Part shown: positions 31,058 through 42,001 of the stretch, in pieces
How positions within the stretch are numbered: position 1 is the stretch's first letter
Layout of the letters: every line of letters starts with the position of its first letter
NCBI GenBank assembly: GCA_018292915.2
Contig: JACVVK020000140.1
Coordinates: forward strand, 866,001 to 930,000
Direction: 5' to 3'
From: Batillaria attramentaria
Taxonomy: Eukaryota > Mollusca > Gastropoda > Batillariidae
DNA length: 64,000 nt
Translations under genes and position numbers: made by a program
The notes under the pieces: model-generated
Databases searched by the model: none
What the model was told of the DNA's origin: nothing
What the model saw: only the letters and a program-made list of their open reading frames with translations

Positions 31058-31788
31058 TAGCTCAATTCAATTTCCAAATATAAGATGTGTTTGCGTCATT
31101 TACTTGCGAATGCCATGGGCCGATTGGGGCATCTCCCATCGAAGTTCACGGAGTTTGCCACTGTGTCCTTTGCGTATTGGATTGACCCAAATGTCAACCA
31201 CATGATTATAATCAGTTCAAATAGTTTCATCTAATACTTTCTGAACGCGGCTGTCATCCCAGGCCAACTGTTAGCACAGTTGTTGACAGTGTTAGCAAGT
31301 TACGCCAAATTCTGGTTGAAGTCTGCTGTCGCGATTCAGCAGTAGACGACGATGCTTGGCAGTTCCTTGCTTGTAATTACGTGATGCTGGATGAATTTGG
31401 TCTGATCACAAGACTCCCTGAAATTCCTGTGGGAGTATGTATCCATATCTGCCTGTCTGTCTGTTGATTTTTTCAGAGTTTTGTTGAAAAGGAATAATTT
31501 GATCGTGAAACGCCACGAGTTAATAGTTTGAAACAGATGGATATGCGCCAAATTCTTATTTAGTTACCGTAATTAAATCCACATTATCATAAGTATTCAT
31601 TGTTGCTGCATTTAAATTATCACACAGTTCTTGTAGTAAAATTAATGTGTGCTTGCGTCACGATGGCGACATTGTGTTTATGTCATTATAAATTAACGTA
31701 AAGCACGACTCTTACATCGTCGGTTTCCGTACAGCTGGATTTTAGTTTTGTAAATAATGCATTGACCATACACCCACACGAAAGCATG

Positions 31789-31798
31789 CAAATACTAG
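31789..31798 (+). promoter_or_regulatory. Conserved proximal motif CAAATACTAG, gene 4
   Basis: It lies 76 bp upstream of the putative ATG. Here the context is ATGCAAAT, which equals the POU octamer core; the other copies do not have the full octamer. Confidence 0.4.
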
Positions 31799-31864
31799 CA
31801 CAACCTGTGTTTAATCCTAATGTTTAACTGTGTTTTCAAGTCAAGTGTTCTAACGCTGTAGACG

Positions 31865-32619
31865 ATGCCGTGTGACAGTGAGCTGAGTCTGGTGTCCTCG
31901 CTGCTGCCTCCCGTCAACTCTTCCCTCGGACTGGGGGGACGTACTCTTAGGGTTCTGGTGAAGGAAGTAAGCGGAATTCACGTTTCAGTCTTTTACACAC
32001 AAAATTTATGTTTACATTTCACCGCAAGGTACATTATTTTCTGTGTGCCAACAACAATACAACAACCAAGACAAATTTCTGTTGAAAACTGGTCTGTTTG
32101 TTTAAAGTGTTTTTTGTTTGTTGTTGTTCTTTCACAGTGGACGTACTACATGATTGTGTCTAAAAAGAGCGAGACACAAATCACATACAGCGGGGTGCTG
32201 ATAGACTTACTACAGGAGCTGGCTACTCGTCTGAATTTCACGTAAGCTCGCCCACGAGTGTGTGAGAAATGACTCTTTTACGTGTCTGTTCTTTACTGTT
32301 CATTGTGAGCTGGTATTCTCCAATGTTGTCGCCAATGTAAACACGGAATTCCGTAAATGTCATGGAAAAAGGATATTTATCTGGAGTCAGGTTACAAGAC
32401 AGACTCTCGGGATTATCAGGTGACAGTGTTGGCATAAACGCACTTTTTTTTTTCATTTCTTATGCTACTGTTTAGCTACACGTTAACTCTGCATCCTCAC
32501 AACCTGAGCTGGGGCCAGGAGCTGGACAACGGATCATGGGATGGACCCATCGGTATGCTGACCAGGAAGGTTAGTCCACCCTCCCCCCAACGCCCCCCCC
32601 CCCCCCCCACGAACGATGA

Positions 32620-32657
<38 letters not shown>

Positions 32658-34089
32658 CTACCGACTAAACAACATATCCCGAAATAACATAACAACAAAA
32701 CACCAAAAACGCCACAACACAGAACACAACAACAAAAACTACAAAAACGAACAATGAACACCGAAAACGAAACACCAGGCAACAACATAAAAAAAACCAA
32801 CAACAATAACTACAACAACGTGCGTACGTTCACTTTGATGACTCGGAAGCTGGGACAATTTTTATTTATTTTATATGGAGATGAGGATGATAGTAAAATG
32901 ATGCTATGGAGGTCCATGTGGTTTGGGACCGCGGGACAGGGCCGCATCCCACGCTTCCTGTCATAAATATCCCGGCATTAACCAGGCCCGGGAACTACGG
33001 CACCTGCGGTGCCGGCCGTGTAATCATCCACATCATAAGAAGTGTCATACTAAGTGAAGCACCCCAAAGTCGCACCCGTGAAGTGGGTGAAACTCGGCTG
33101 TGTGGCAACAGCGTCCCCATCGGGCCCATAGCACACCCGCTCTGGGTAGGAGCCGACCTAGGTAGGAAAAATGCCGCTTGCCTCGGCTGGGACTCGAACC
33201 CGGGTCTCCCGGTCCATGGTCCGAAGTGCTAACCACTACACTACGGGGGCCGGTGAGCGTGGTAGAAAAGCACGTTAAGCACCCACCCACCCGCCTGCCA
33301 TTTCTTTTCTAGGAAGTGGATGTAGCTCTAAGCGTGTTCACCCTTACCGCCGAAAGGTCATCAGTAGCAGATGCGACTACACCAATCAACCACGACAGCT
33401 CCGTCATCATCTTCAGGAAGGAACCGAATGGTGAAGACATCCGGTCCTTCTTCCTGCAGCCCTTCCAGACACCGGTCTACGTGGCCATCGGCGGCTGCTT
33501 CGTCAGTGTGTTGGTGCTGCTGCTGTTGTTGGAGAAGTGTCGGTGGAGGTTCGGTGTCCGCCAGAGGGCGACGTCGTTCTTGCACGTGCTGATGGCGGAC
33601 GTTGAAGCCCTAGTTGCCGGCCTGATTCAAAGAGGTACGTGGACGTGTTTAAGGAACGTTAAGATAAAGTCCACTTGGCGTAGTGAACTCTGTTTAGTCA
33701 AAGATGTACGATGACGTGTATCAAGAACGTTGAGATGAAGACCACTAAGGCGTGAATAACTCTTCAGTCAGATAAGCGTCAACTCTAATCAAAACTCCCA
33801 GCAAGGAAGTGACTATGACTGTAATCTAAAACCAGCTTTTGGAAGCAGGTGTTAGTTAGTGGAAGACTGAAAGCTCACAACACGACTTTTTGGCAAAGGC
33901 CTATTCTTACACTACCGGTGTAATAACACCCATGTAACATCACCCGTTAAAACACAGCGTGTCTCAGGTGATACCGACGGGTCTGTGATACAGAAAACTC
34001 AGGCGTAGGGTGTGTAGTGGAAAGATAAAACCGGGGTATCACCGAAAACCTAATGGTGTAACGACTGTTTCCTCCCATTTCTTGAAGAA

Positions 34090-34131
<42 letters not shown>

Positions 34132-35503
34132 TATTTTTTGGAACTACTGCAGAAACACAAGGATTTTCTGTATCCGCGCTAATTTTGGACTAACATTTGT
34201 GGCCTAGGGGTACTGGTCTGAAAAATATCATCACGGACGTAATAACTAATGAAGACAGAAAAATTTGAGCCAGAAAATTCTGCAAATAAGGGATGTTCTC
34301 CATGCTGGGCCAAAGGCGACCCCTAGCCAAGGGGGATTACTACCCTACTCGCGTAGGGCATGAGGGATAAAGACAGCTCTTACTCATAGTTAATTGCTTG
34401 TCAATAATTATATTTATTAATTTGTCTACCTTTTTACTATTACAATGGTTTGGAAACTTCGGGATGTGTACCCCTGCGTCGCCACAATACAGCTCCACCC
34501 TTTTTTATCAGTGTTTTCCTGCATGAAGACTGGGATTTTTATACGGGTATACGTAGTATTAATTTTGTGAGTGTCGGTACACAAGGGCGAGACAGGCACC
34601 GTAAACGAGTCTGAACGTAAATTTGACTCTATCTGGCAAGGAAAACTCCAACCAAATTCCTGCCCACCGTGGATCCGAACCTGTGCCTCAGGCATCCGTA
34701 GCGGGAGCCTTCACCACTTGACCACATCGGCACATGCCCTTTTTAGTGCACTGTCGTGCCCTTGGTCGTGCTGCTTTCGTTTCTTAGAAGAAGTGCCTTG
34801 TAAGTTGAATAGAGACATTGACCTTGCTCTTCTGTCACTTTTCCAGGTGTTCAGTATGAGATCGACGTCCTCCCGGGTCGCGTGTTGATGTGGGCGTGGC
34901 TGATGTTTGGCGTGGTGCTGGCCACCGTGTACAGCAGCAAGCTGACGTCATCACTGACCGTTAGTGACCAGGCGCTGCCCTTCACCTCCCTGTCACAGCT
35001 GGTGAATCAGGACACGTACACATGGGGTGTTGCAAGAGGAGTTTATCTTGAATCCGTTCTCAAGGTCAGTATGTGCATCATTTCCAATTTTTCCACTGCT
35101 TTTTAAAAAAGAAAAGAAGGAAGAAACAACAACAACAAAACCAAAACAAACGTAACAACAAAAAGCACCAATAACAACAAATAATTAACACTGTTTGATA
35201 AAGTTCCCTAACCGTGTCTGCTCTAGGGGATTCTGGTGGGGAAGGACAATTTTAAATTCAAACGGTCATGGAAGTCTGCCCCCGGGGCATCGTGTGGGTC
35301 GCTTCATTTGTGTCGTGTGCATTTAATCATTCCTCTCTGAGCGCAGTGGCTACGCATAAAAGCATACGGATAAGAGTGGTCTGACTGTCATTTTACGCTA
35401 CTCTTGAGTTCTTGATTATTACTACTCGTAAATTTTACTCTTTCACTCTGGAAAGCATTTTGTTTAGAAAAATGAAAAAGTAATTTGGGATTTTTCCTCC
35501 TTT

Positions 35504-35555
<52 letters not shown>

Positions 35556-35665
35556 ATGTGTATCAGTATGTGAGCTATACTGGGTGCCTGGCACCTAACG
35601 GCGTAATTTTCATAGCCGCATACGGTAAATGTCAACTGGTTAGCGGAACCTAAAGGCTTGGGTAG

Positions 35666-35696
<31 letters not shown>

Positions 35697-35873
35697 GGTG
35701 GGTGGCGTGGGTGGGTGTTTGGGGGTTTAACGTCCTTTTCCACCACATAGGGTGATATCAAAGACGGGGCAACGATGAAAAAGCCAGCACAAATATTTGG
35801 CCCCAGCCGGGATACGAACTCACGACCCGAGCATTAGAAGTTCAACTCTCCACCATTCGACCACCTTGTCTCC

Positions 35874-35937
<64 letters not shown>

Positions 35938-38484
35938 AAGAACCTTTATTTTACAACGGTAGAAGTTACAGGCATATTCATACCAATTTTAAAACTTGCC
36001 GATGCTACACTACATAAGCTAATACTACTGTAAAATTAAAGACCATTATAGTCAGGCGCTGGACATCAGTGGTGAATTTCATGGTTGTCGGTCCCCGTGT
36101 ATTACTCCAATGATCTCTCGACTGACGAGCTTCCCCAATTCGGACTTGCACATTTTAGGCGCTCCTTAATGTCCAAACTTTCGTTCTTCCATGCAGAAAA
36201 CAAAGATAGCTGAATATCGAAAGTTTTACGAGGGAGTAATGAGATTCGCCGAGGACGATCCAACGGTCAACGCTCCACACTACGAAGTGCACAAATCCAA
36301 AGTTCTGAGTGGACGATACGCCTTTTTAGCCGCTGATAGCGACCTGTATGACCTGTGGTCACGAGAAACGTGCGATCTGGCGAGGATTCCCGAGAACTAC
36401 ATGATCACTATCATGGTCTTGTACCTCCAGAAAAACTCGCCATACACAAAGATGTTCAATAAAGAGTAAGTCTGTACTTATGTAAGTAAGTATTTCACTG
36501 TTAATACACTTTGTGTGAACTGCTTCTCATACTTATGTTGAGTAGGCAACTTCTAATATTCAGCATTGAAACTTTGCAGACAGAACTGTTATTTTAACAA
36601 CAGCCTGAAATAAAAAAAATCGGGGCGGTCGGTGGTCTAGTGGTTAAGAGAGTTTATTACAATGCGAGAGGTCAGGGTTCGAGTCCCACGGCAAGGAATT
36701 TTTCTTTCTCGTATGTGGCACTGTTTATTCGGGCCGATCGTCCGGGGTTCTCTCCGGGTACCCCGGCTTCGCCCCCCTCTGCTTTGGAAATGTTAAGCCC
36801 ACCAAATTTGAAAAACACATGCAATTCTAAATTTCGAAATTTAAATAGCTGAGCTGACCCTTCGCACCACGTGATTGTAATGTGATTATGTCCAGTGTGT
36901 GAGAGAATGCGTGTGATCCACGTGAGCGTGCGTGTTGGGCTCAGTTCGCGTCGCTTTGGATCGACATGAAATTGCGCCTATATAAAGCGCCTATACAATT
37001 ATGATTACTATTATTATTATTAAAACCTCCAGGGCCGGTGTATAATAAAATATTCCACTCAGCAAGCCCGAGGACCAAATCCTCACCTCTTTACTCTGCC
37101 ATGTATTGGTTAAACACAATAAGTCCATGACCTCATTGTATCGGAAAAGAGCTGATTTCAAGACGAAAGGGACTGACGTAATGGTACTCCAAATGACGTC
37201 AATGCACTTACTGCCTTCTCCCATGTGCTTCTCCAGTTCTAGTGTCTGGCAAAAAGTTTGCCATACCATGCCATTATTTTGCTGTGCTCAGTCATTGTGC
37301 CGCGGGACGCGATTGGCTGAATTCCTCTCTACACTTCATACGTTTGAATGTGACACCCTGTATTCGCATGCCGCACAATAGTTCTGCAGGGTAATAGCAA
37401 AACACAGTGTTACGTGTGGAGATATGTTTGGAGAGCCCGTCGTCTTATCGAGGGGATACGATGACACACAGGCGATCACTCCTCACGTAGCGTGTTCTTG
37501 TAGACTGCTTGCTGTCTCTTTCACTCACAGAAGACACGTGAGCGCGTAGAAAAGTTATAACCGTGTGGAGTTTATTACACCTTCTATTCGTATACAAAGC
37601 GATCTGCAAGAAATTTCCGAGCGACTCAGCCCTAGACCCTGAATGCGGGCCGCCGCCCGAGGCACAATAAGCTACAGTCAAAACAAAGTCACCACTTCTC
37701 GAATACTCGTGATAACAATAGAAAGTTATGGATCACGGGAAACAGATTTACATTACTAAAACACTATATGAACTAAACGTAGCAACTTCTCTGTCTCATT
37801 CAATCTTCAAAAAAAACAAAAAACAAAAAAAAAAACCACACCATCTGTTATCTAACAGCATACCAACAAAACTCAAACAAAAGACACAGCCACGCTCGTA
37901 ACACACAGTAATCCCAAAGCAAAAAGACTATTACGTCAATGTCTTCCTTCTTGAAAGGAACCCCTTTTCCATCAAATGACGTCATGGACTTACTGTGTTG
38001 TGCCATTGCACGGCAGAGTTCCCTTCCTGTCGGCTGTGATATGCTTGGTTTATGCATTGGGATAAATAAAGTCAGTAAGATAAGTAAACGAAAAATAGAA
38101 ACTTTGGAAACTTACCTCAATAACTTGCTACTGCACTGGTTACAATTCTAATGCCTAATGGTACTAGAGCTTCGTATGTTTTCCTTTTGCATGCATATCT
38201 TGGCGTAACTGTCCGCGTCTTTACTTTCCAGAATAGATCGTATGATCGAAGTTGGCCTGATGGACTACTGGAAGCGGAAATGGCGGCCATCAAACCAGCG
38301 GTGTCACCCGGATGTTCGAGAAAAGAGCAGAGTTATCTCCCTTACAGAGACTCAAGCCGCTTTCTACCTTGCCGGTTTGGGGGTGGGGCTGGCCGCGCTT
38401 ACACTGGGGATTGAGTGTCTTGTCGGTAAAAGTAGAGGTGGAGACTTGAGTAGGATAGACAAAGAACCTCGCGATGAGGAGTAG
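31865..38484 (+). CDS. Gene 4: complete 7-exon ATD-less ionotropic receptor (IR/iGluR-like), 453 aa
   Basis: Exons are A 31865-31966, B 32138-32241, C 32476-32569, D 33313-33634, E 34847-35064, F 36197-36465 and G 38232-38484 (stop TAG). Domain order is as in the other copies: S1 with FTLTAERS, TM1, pore loop ending LIQRG, TM3 with VYSSKLTSSLTV, S2 and TM4. It is the closest relative of gene 5, since introns and flanks also align. Exon D lacks the VD dipeptide that gene 5 has (GEDIRSFF). Exon F has a changed stretch near its end (YMITIMVLYLQ) where others read YMTNGKVFYLQ or similar. The glycosylation site in exon B is lost (KKSETQ). Intron 1 is only 171 nt, a multiple of three, and has no in-frame stop. 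Intron 3 carries a SINE-C, intron 4 a SINE-D, intron 5 a SINE-A beside (GA)n, and intron 6 a full-length SINE-B and two CRE-type inverted-repeat elements. Confidence 0.87.
32860..33257 (-). mobile_element. SINE-C, longer copy, gene 4 intron 3
   Basis: Same head and cacccgtgaagtgggtgaa body as the copy at 9585-9828, with about 130 bp more in the middle. It ends just before the exon D acceptor tract. Confidence 0.75.
34091..34129. repeat. (GT)n microsatellite, gene 4 intron 4
   Basis: Equivalent to the longer tract at 44577-44641 in gene 5 intron 4. Confidence 0.95.
34470..34740 (-). mobile_element. SINE-D, gene 4 intron 4
   Basis: gtacacaagggcgagacagg, aaacgagtctgaacg and ggatccgaacctgtgcctca mark it. 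The homologous intron of gene 5 carries the same copy, so it predates that duplication. Confidence 0.65.
35507..35551. repeat. (TA)n microsatellite, gene 4 intron 5
   Basis: About 22 TA units. Confidence 0.95.
35697..35875 (-). mobile_element. SINE-A inserted in a (GA)n tract, gene 4 intron 5
   Basis: Minus-oriented full-length copy with (GA)n on both sides (35669-35696 and 35876-35934), so the insertion split or duplicated the GA tract. Confidence 0.8.
36624..37021 (+). mobile_element. SINE-B, full length with (ATT)n tail, gene 4 intron 6 (reference copy)
   Basis: The tRNA-like head has an A box (ggtctagtggttaagag) and a B box (gggttcgagtccc). The body contains ggccgatcgtccggggttc, aatttaaatagctgagctg and gtgattgtaatgtg. 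The end is gcgcctatacaatta with an ATT tail. About 400 bp. Confidence 0.82.
37090..37275. mobile_element. Inverted-repeat element with CRE-like end, gene 4 intron 6
   Basis: tctgccatgtattggttaaa at the left, aaatgacgtcaatgcactta at the right; shares both ends and gggactgacgtaatgg with 16745-17300. Confidence 0.55.
37920..38040. mobile_element. Inverted-repeat element with CRE-like end, inverted copy, gene 4 intron 6
   Basis: Same family in minus orientation: atcaaatgacgtcatggact is the left end read backward. Only about 120 bp. Confidence 0.5.
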
Positions 38485-38522
38485 GTATGGTCTCGGGATT
38501 CAGATAACAGACTCATATTTAG

Positions 38523-39112
38523 TAGGGATGTGCCAAAAAATCGATTTATTTCTTAAAATCGGTTCGGACTTTTGAATCGCCAATAAATCGATTCGACTCT
38601 TGAATCGCGATTCGCTCGGCAACTCTCGGCCCTTTCCGGAAATTGCCGAAGCGGAGAGAAGGGACGTTACTCTGGTCGGCAAACAGAATTTCGAGCAGAC
38701 GAGCGAGACGACGCGTCAAAATGGAAACACGGCAACGGCTGATAGCGAATGAAAAAGGAAAAGCAAAGGTTTGGGAGCATTTTCTGGTTAAAGAAGTGGA
38801 AGGGAAGGTTGTAGCAGGGGAGGCAGTGTGCCGACACTGCAAGACTGTGGTAAAGACTTGTGGAACCACGACACCACCCACTTCGTCTAAGCCTTTTGAG
38901 CGTGCTGTCCGGGGACTATGCTAAATAAATGTTAGTAATACGTGTAATTTGCAATCAATGAAAGGGAAACATTGTATCACTACTCAAAGGTTATCTGGTT
39001 CCGACTTGTTGTCTCCCTTGGCAATCCAGCCGATTCGCAGTTTTAAAACTAGTTCGGTCAAAAAATCGGGATTCGAAAATCGATTCGGCCATTTCGAATC
39101 GGCACATCCCTA
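38523..39112 (+). mobile_element. Deleted hAT-superfamily DNA transposon with 8-bp target duplication
   Basis: The 590-bp element has terminal inverted repeats (TAGGGATGTGCC at the left, GGCACATCCCTA at the right, followed inward by ATCGATT-rich sequence). It is flanked by the perfect 8-bp duplication ATATTTAG (38515-38522 and 39113-39120). The 8-bp duplication and TIR type are those of hAT elements. It carries the start of a BED-finger protein but no transposase core, so it is non-autonomous. It lies 39 bp after the gene 4 stop codon, so it may be in the 3' UTR. The homologous flank of gene 5 lacks it. Confidence 0.88.
38721..38924 (+). pseudogene. Truncated BED zinc-finger (ZBED/hAT transposase N-terminus) remnant
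   Basis: The open frame of 67 codons starts METRQRLIANEKGKAKVWEH and continues to a C-x2-C pair (CRHC) followed by KTCGTTT, the arrangement at the start of BED fingers in hAT transposases. The downstream His pair of the finger and the entire catalytic and dimerisation regions are missing. The frame runs into TAA soon after. The product cannot be a working transposase. An N-terminal peptide could still be made if the element is transcribed. Confidence 0.7.
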
Positions 39113-40901
39113 ATATTTAGAGTACACAGCTGTGTCATTCACCTGAATCTCTCAGCCTTCATTAGCCTAGGGGGGAAACTTGTTAGCGCGCATGAACACT
39201 CGAAATAGTCTATCTTAATAATAGTACACTGCCGTCGCTGGGCAAGGCCAGCCGGTGAAAATTCCGAAACTTCTCAGCGGTTAGCCGCAGCACTAGCTGA
39301 CTACTTGTGATATTCGCGTCGCTTGTACCCTTCTTTTTGGCCTAGTGACAGCCTCTGAAATGCTGTCAGTGTGCAGGTGTGTAAGACGCTACTGAGATTG
39401 TACAGCGTACCAGAACGAGTTGTGATCATACAATGGATGGAAGATAGACATTTAAATTAAATTAAACTTAACACGTGAAAACAAACTTTTGTAACCACTT
39501 TTTTGGCTCCAGAAAAAGGGCACACAAGATGTTGATCTTCTTGATAATGTTTATTTGCAGACTCAGAGCATTCAGAACTCAGAGAGTCCAAACTCATTCA
39601 AAGTCACATTCAGAGTCTCAATCAGAAACTCATTCAAAGTCATGCAGAAACTTATTCAAAGTCTCATCCAAAGTCATTTAGAGACTCATTCAAAGCCTCA
39701 CCCAAAGTCATTCAGATGGGCACTGAAACAAAACAGTAACTATAACACAATAAACAACCACAAAAATTACTAAAGTATCTTGCAAGTGAAATCCTTCCTA
39801 GTCACAGAGTGAACCATTAAATTCACAAGTTATCACTCCAGATAACAAGAATCATAATCTTAACCAATACAGAATAAAGTCATGTTTGCTTTTGATCAGA
39901 TTCACTAGTAGTAGCAAATAAAGCAAACTACACAATATTCCAACAAGCAACCAATCACTTGTTAAATGACAGCACAAATGTATACCAACATCTAGCTATC
40001 TTCCCTTTCATACAGATCATCCATCTATTCCCAACTAGAATAATGAAAGATCCACTCAGTATGAAAGTATCCATATATCAGTGACAGATTTCCACAATAC
40101 AAACAAACAATAAAACCACTGTTTTATCCCATCAACCTATGCCCTCACTCTATATTAAAACAAAACATTCAAAAGACCCCAACACTATCAGTACGAACCA
40201 AACACAACTAAAACCAAAGATCTTTGTTTACAACATGGGCGCAGCCATATTGGAAACCGGAAATATCAGGAACTTCCGTTTCCGCCCAAACTCCCGCCAA
40301 AACCTATTTTATTTTACAAGACTTCTCAAACCAAAATTCTTACCAAAAACATTCTTCCCCAAACTTTACACTTTTTCCCAACTACCTTTCTAACTTAAAA
40401 ATATAAAACAACACAAATATCATACTGACCAAACCAATCTTTCAACACTAATCAAACCTCCATTCATCCCCGATGGAAACAAACAAAACCCACGAACTTT
40501 TCTATCTACAAAATCTCTTATCATCCCTCCAATTTGACCATCAAAAACACACAACAACATATAAAACAATACTTCATAACTTCATACAGTAATTTGTCAT
40601 AATATTTACCTGATCGGCACCCACAGTCAGTGTTGACACAACAGACACCACAAAAACCCGTCTTCCTCACAGCCCGAGACAAGACAAAGTGCCTCATGGG
40701 AAACTAATTTGCATATAACTTATTTTTTCTTATCAAATAAAAACATAAAACCCTTATTTTCTGTAAACCTTTCAAACACAAAAAAACAATCATAAAATAA
40801 AACAAAATAATAAAACAATTATCTGAAATCACATTTCTATAGATTGTCTCCCTTTCCAAACCAACAAAGCAACAAGAGTTTCTTCCCATTAGTCGTGCCT
40901 G

Positions 40902-40946
40902 GTAACATGTACAAGGTACTACAACCCAGCGGGTTGTACATGTTAC
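40902..40946. repeat. Nested perfect hairpin in intergenic DNA before gene 5
   Basis: Outer arms GTAACATGTACAA (40902-40914) and TTGTACATGTTAC (40934-40946); inner palindrome ACAACCC-AGC-GGGTTGT (40921-40937). The two structures exclude each other in part. It could mark a transposon end, but no partner end was identified. Confidence 0.7.
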
Positions 40947-41135
40947 ACTTTGATTTCAAATGATGAGACAAGTTGCGTTTCTTATCCTTGGCAATTGTTA
41001 CCAAGTACTTTTGTTTCTGTTTGACTGACTTGCATGTACGGTGGCACTGTCGTGTGTTCTTTCTGTTGTGGCTGACAATGGCAAGCAAACACATTGTAGG
41101 AAATGCAGGAAAGTAATGCCTTTGTGAATTTCGTC

Positions 41136-41138
<3 letters not shown>

Positions 41139-41194
<56 letters not shown>

Positions 41195-41229
41195 TCACAA
41201 GACTCCCTGAAACTCCTGTGAGAGTATGT

Positions 41230-41306
<77 letters not shown>

Positions 41307-41341
41307 TCACAAGACTCCCTGAAACTCCTGTGGGAGTATGT

Positions 41342-41407
<66 letters not shown>
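41139..41407 (+). repeat. Threefold (GT)n plus 40-bp spacer tandem repeat upstream of gene 5
   Basis: (GT)n tracts are separated by two near-identical spacers (gatcacaagactccctgaaa, then ctcctgtgggagtatgtatt). The spacer also occurs once in each of the flanks of genes 4 and 5 at about 31406-31440 and 42331-42367. Confidence 0.85.
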
Positions 41408-41408
<1 letters not shown>

Positions 41409-41945
41409 TCCAGAGGCGTTTTATTCTGTTTCCATCCCATAGCCTGCCCTTTTGTTTTTTTCCCGCTTTCATTTGGCAGAGGCAGCTATCGTTATTTGCT
41501 TCTATCAAACATAGCAGTAATCTAAACAGCTTTTCGGCCATAGTTTTGCTTGGAATACTCTTATATTTTGTGCTTCTGAAATCAGTAAAGACAGTTGTTT
41601 AAAAATCACCTTGCCTCAGATAAACAAAACCGGTGAAACAAGGGAGGCCCATGGCCCACCAAACAGACAATTGTGCAAACAATTTTAATGAAAGCTTTAA
41701 TGCAGTTTTTGGTGTAGTGTTTGCTAAGATTCCAACGTGTGTATCGGACGATGTATCCCGATTATTGGTTTATTTTGCTTTTGTTTGGATGACATATCTG
41801 GAGAGTAAAATGTGTGATCTATGAAACGGTTATGTAGTTGTACAATGACATTGTTGTAAATGTAACCCACAGGCGAACAATCGCAAACTGTCAATAACAC
41901 CCTCTAACAAATGATCGCTGATGTTGATAAAACAAACCTGATTAC

Positions 41946-41948
<3 letters not shown>

Positions 41949-41998
<50 letters not shown>
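41949..41998. repeat. (CA)n microsatellite upstream of gene 5
   Basis: Uninterrupted CA dinucleotides about 0.85 kb before the ATG. Confidence 0.95.

Positions 41999-42001
<3 letters not shown>

Larger units (their letters stand above)
28821..31864. other. Intergenic region between gene 3 and gene 4
   Basis: It contains a 32-bp minisatellite (about 28940-29376). A segment at 29869-29960 is directly repeated at about 30158-30232. A stretch at about 29550-29595 is repeated inverted at about 30105-30150. Next are (GT)n/(GC)n and (GT)n(GA)n tracts (30231-30439) and a (CA)n tract (31001-31055). From about 30367 onward the sequence aligns with the flank of gene 5 starting near 41340. No gene is supported, although the stretch 29362-29847 is open on the minus strand. 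Confidence 0.55.

Noticed and set aside
36640..36690. tRNA-like sequences with A and B boxes (also near 14375, 23385, 9780, 33200, 25400)
   Set aside because: They are heads of SINE families, repeated with shared non-tRNA bodies, and do not keep a full cloverleaf; not called as tRNA genes.
40140..40950. Possible solo LTR ending TGTTACA with a hairpin
   Set aside because: No matching start, no 5-bp duplication and no primer-binding or polypurine features could be identified; left as an unexplained AT-rich stretch with a hairpin.
41700..41824. Hydrophobic open frame (SDDVSRLLVYFAFVWM) upstream of gene 5, partly shared upstream of genes 3 and 4, considered as a signal-peptide exon
   Set aside because: The gene 4 version stops after SGE, the gene 3 version has an inserted segment, and the flank of gene 6 lacks it; no conserved donor was found.
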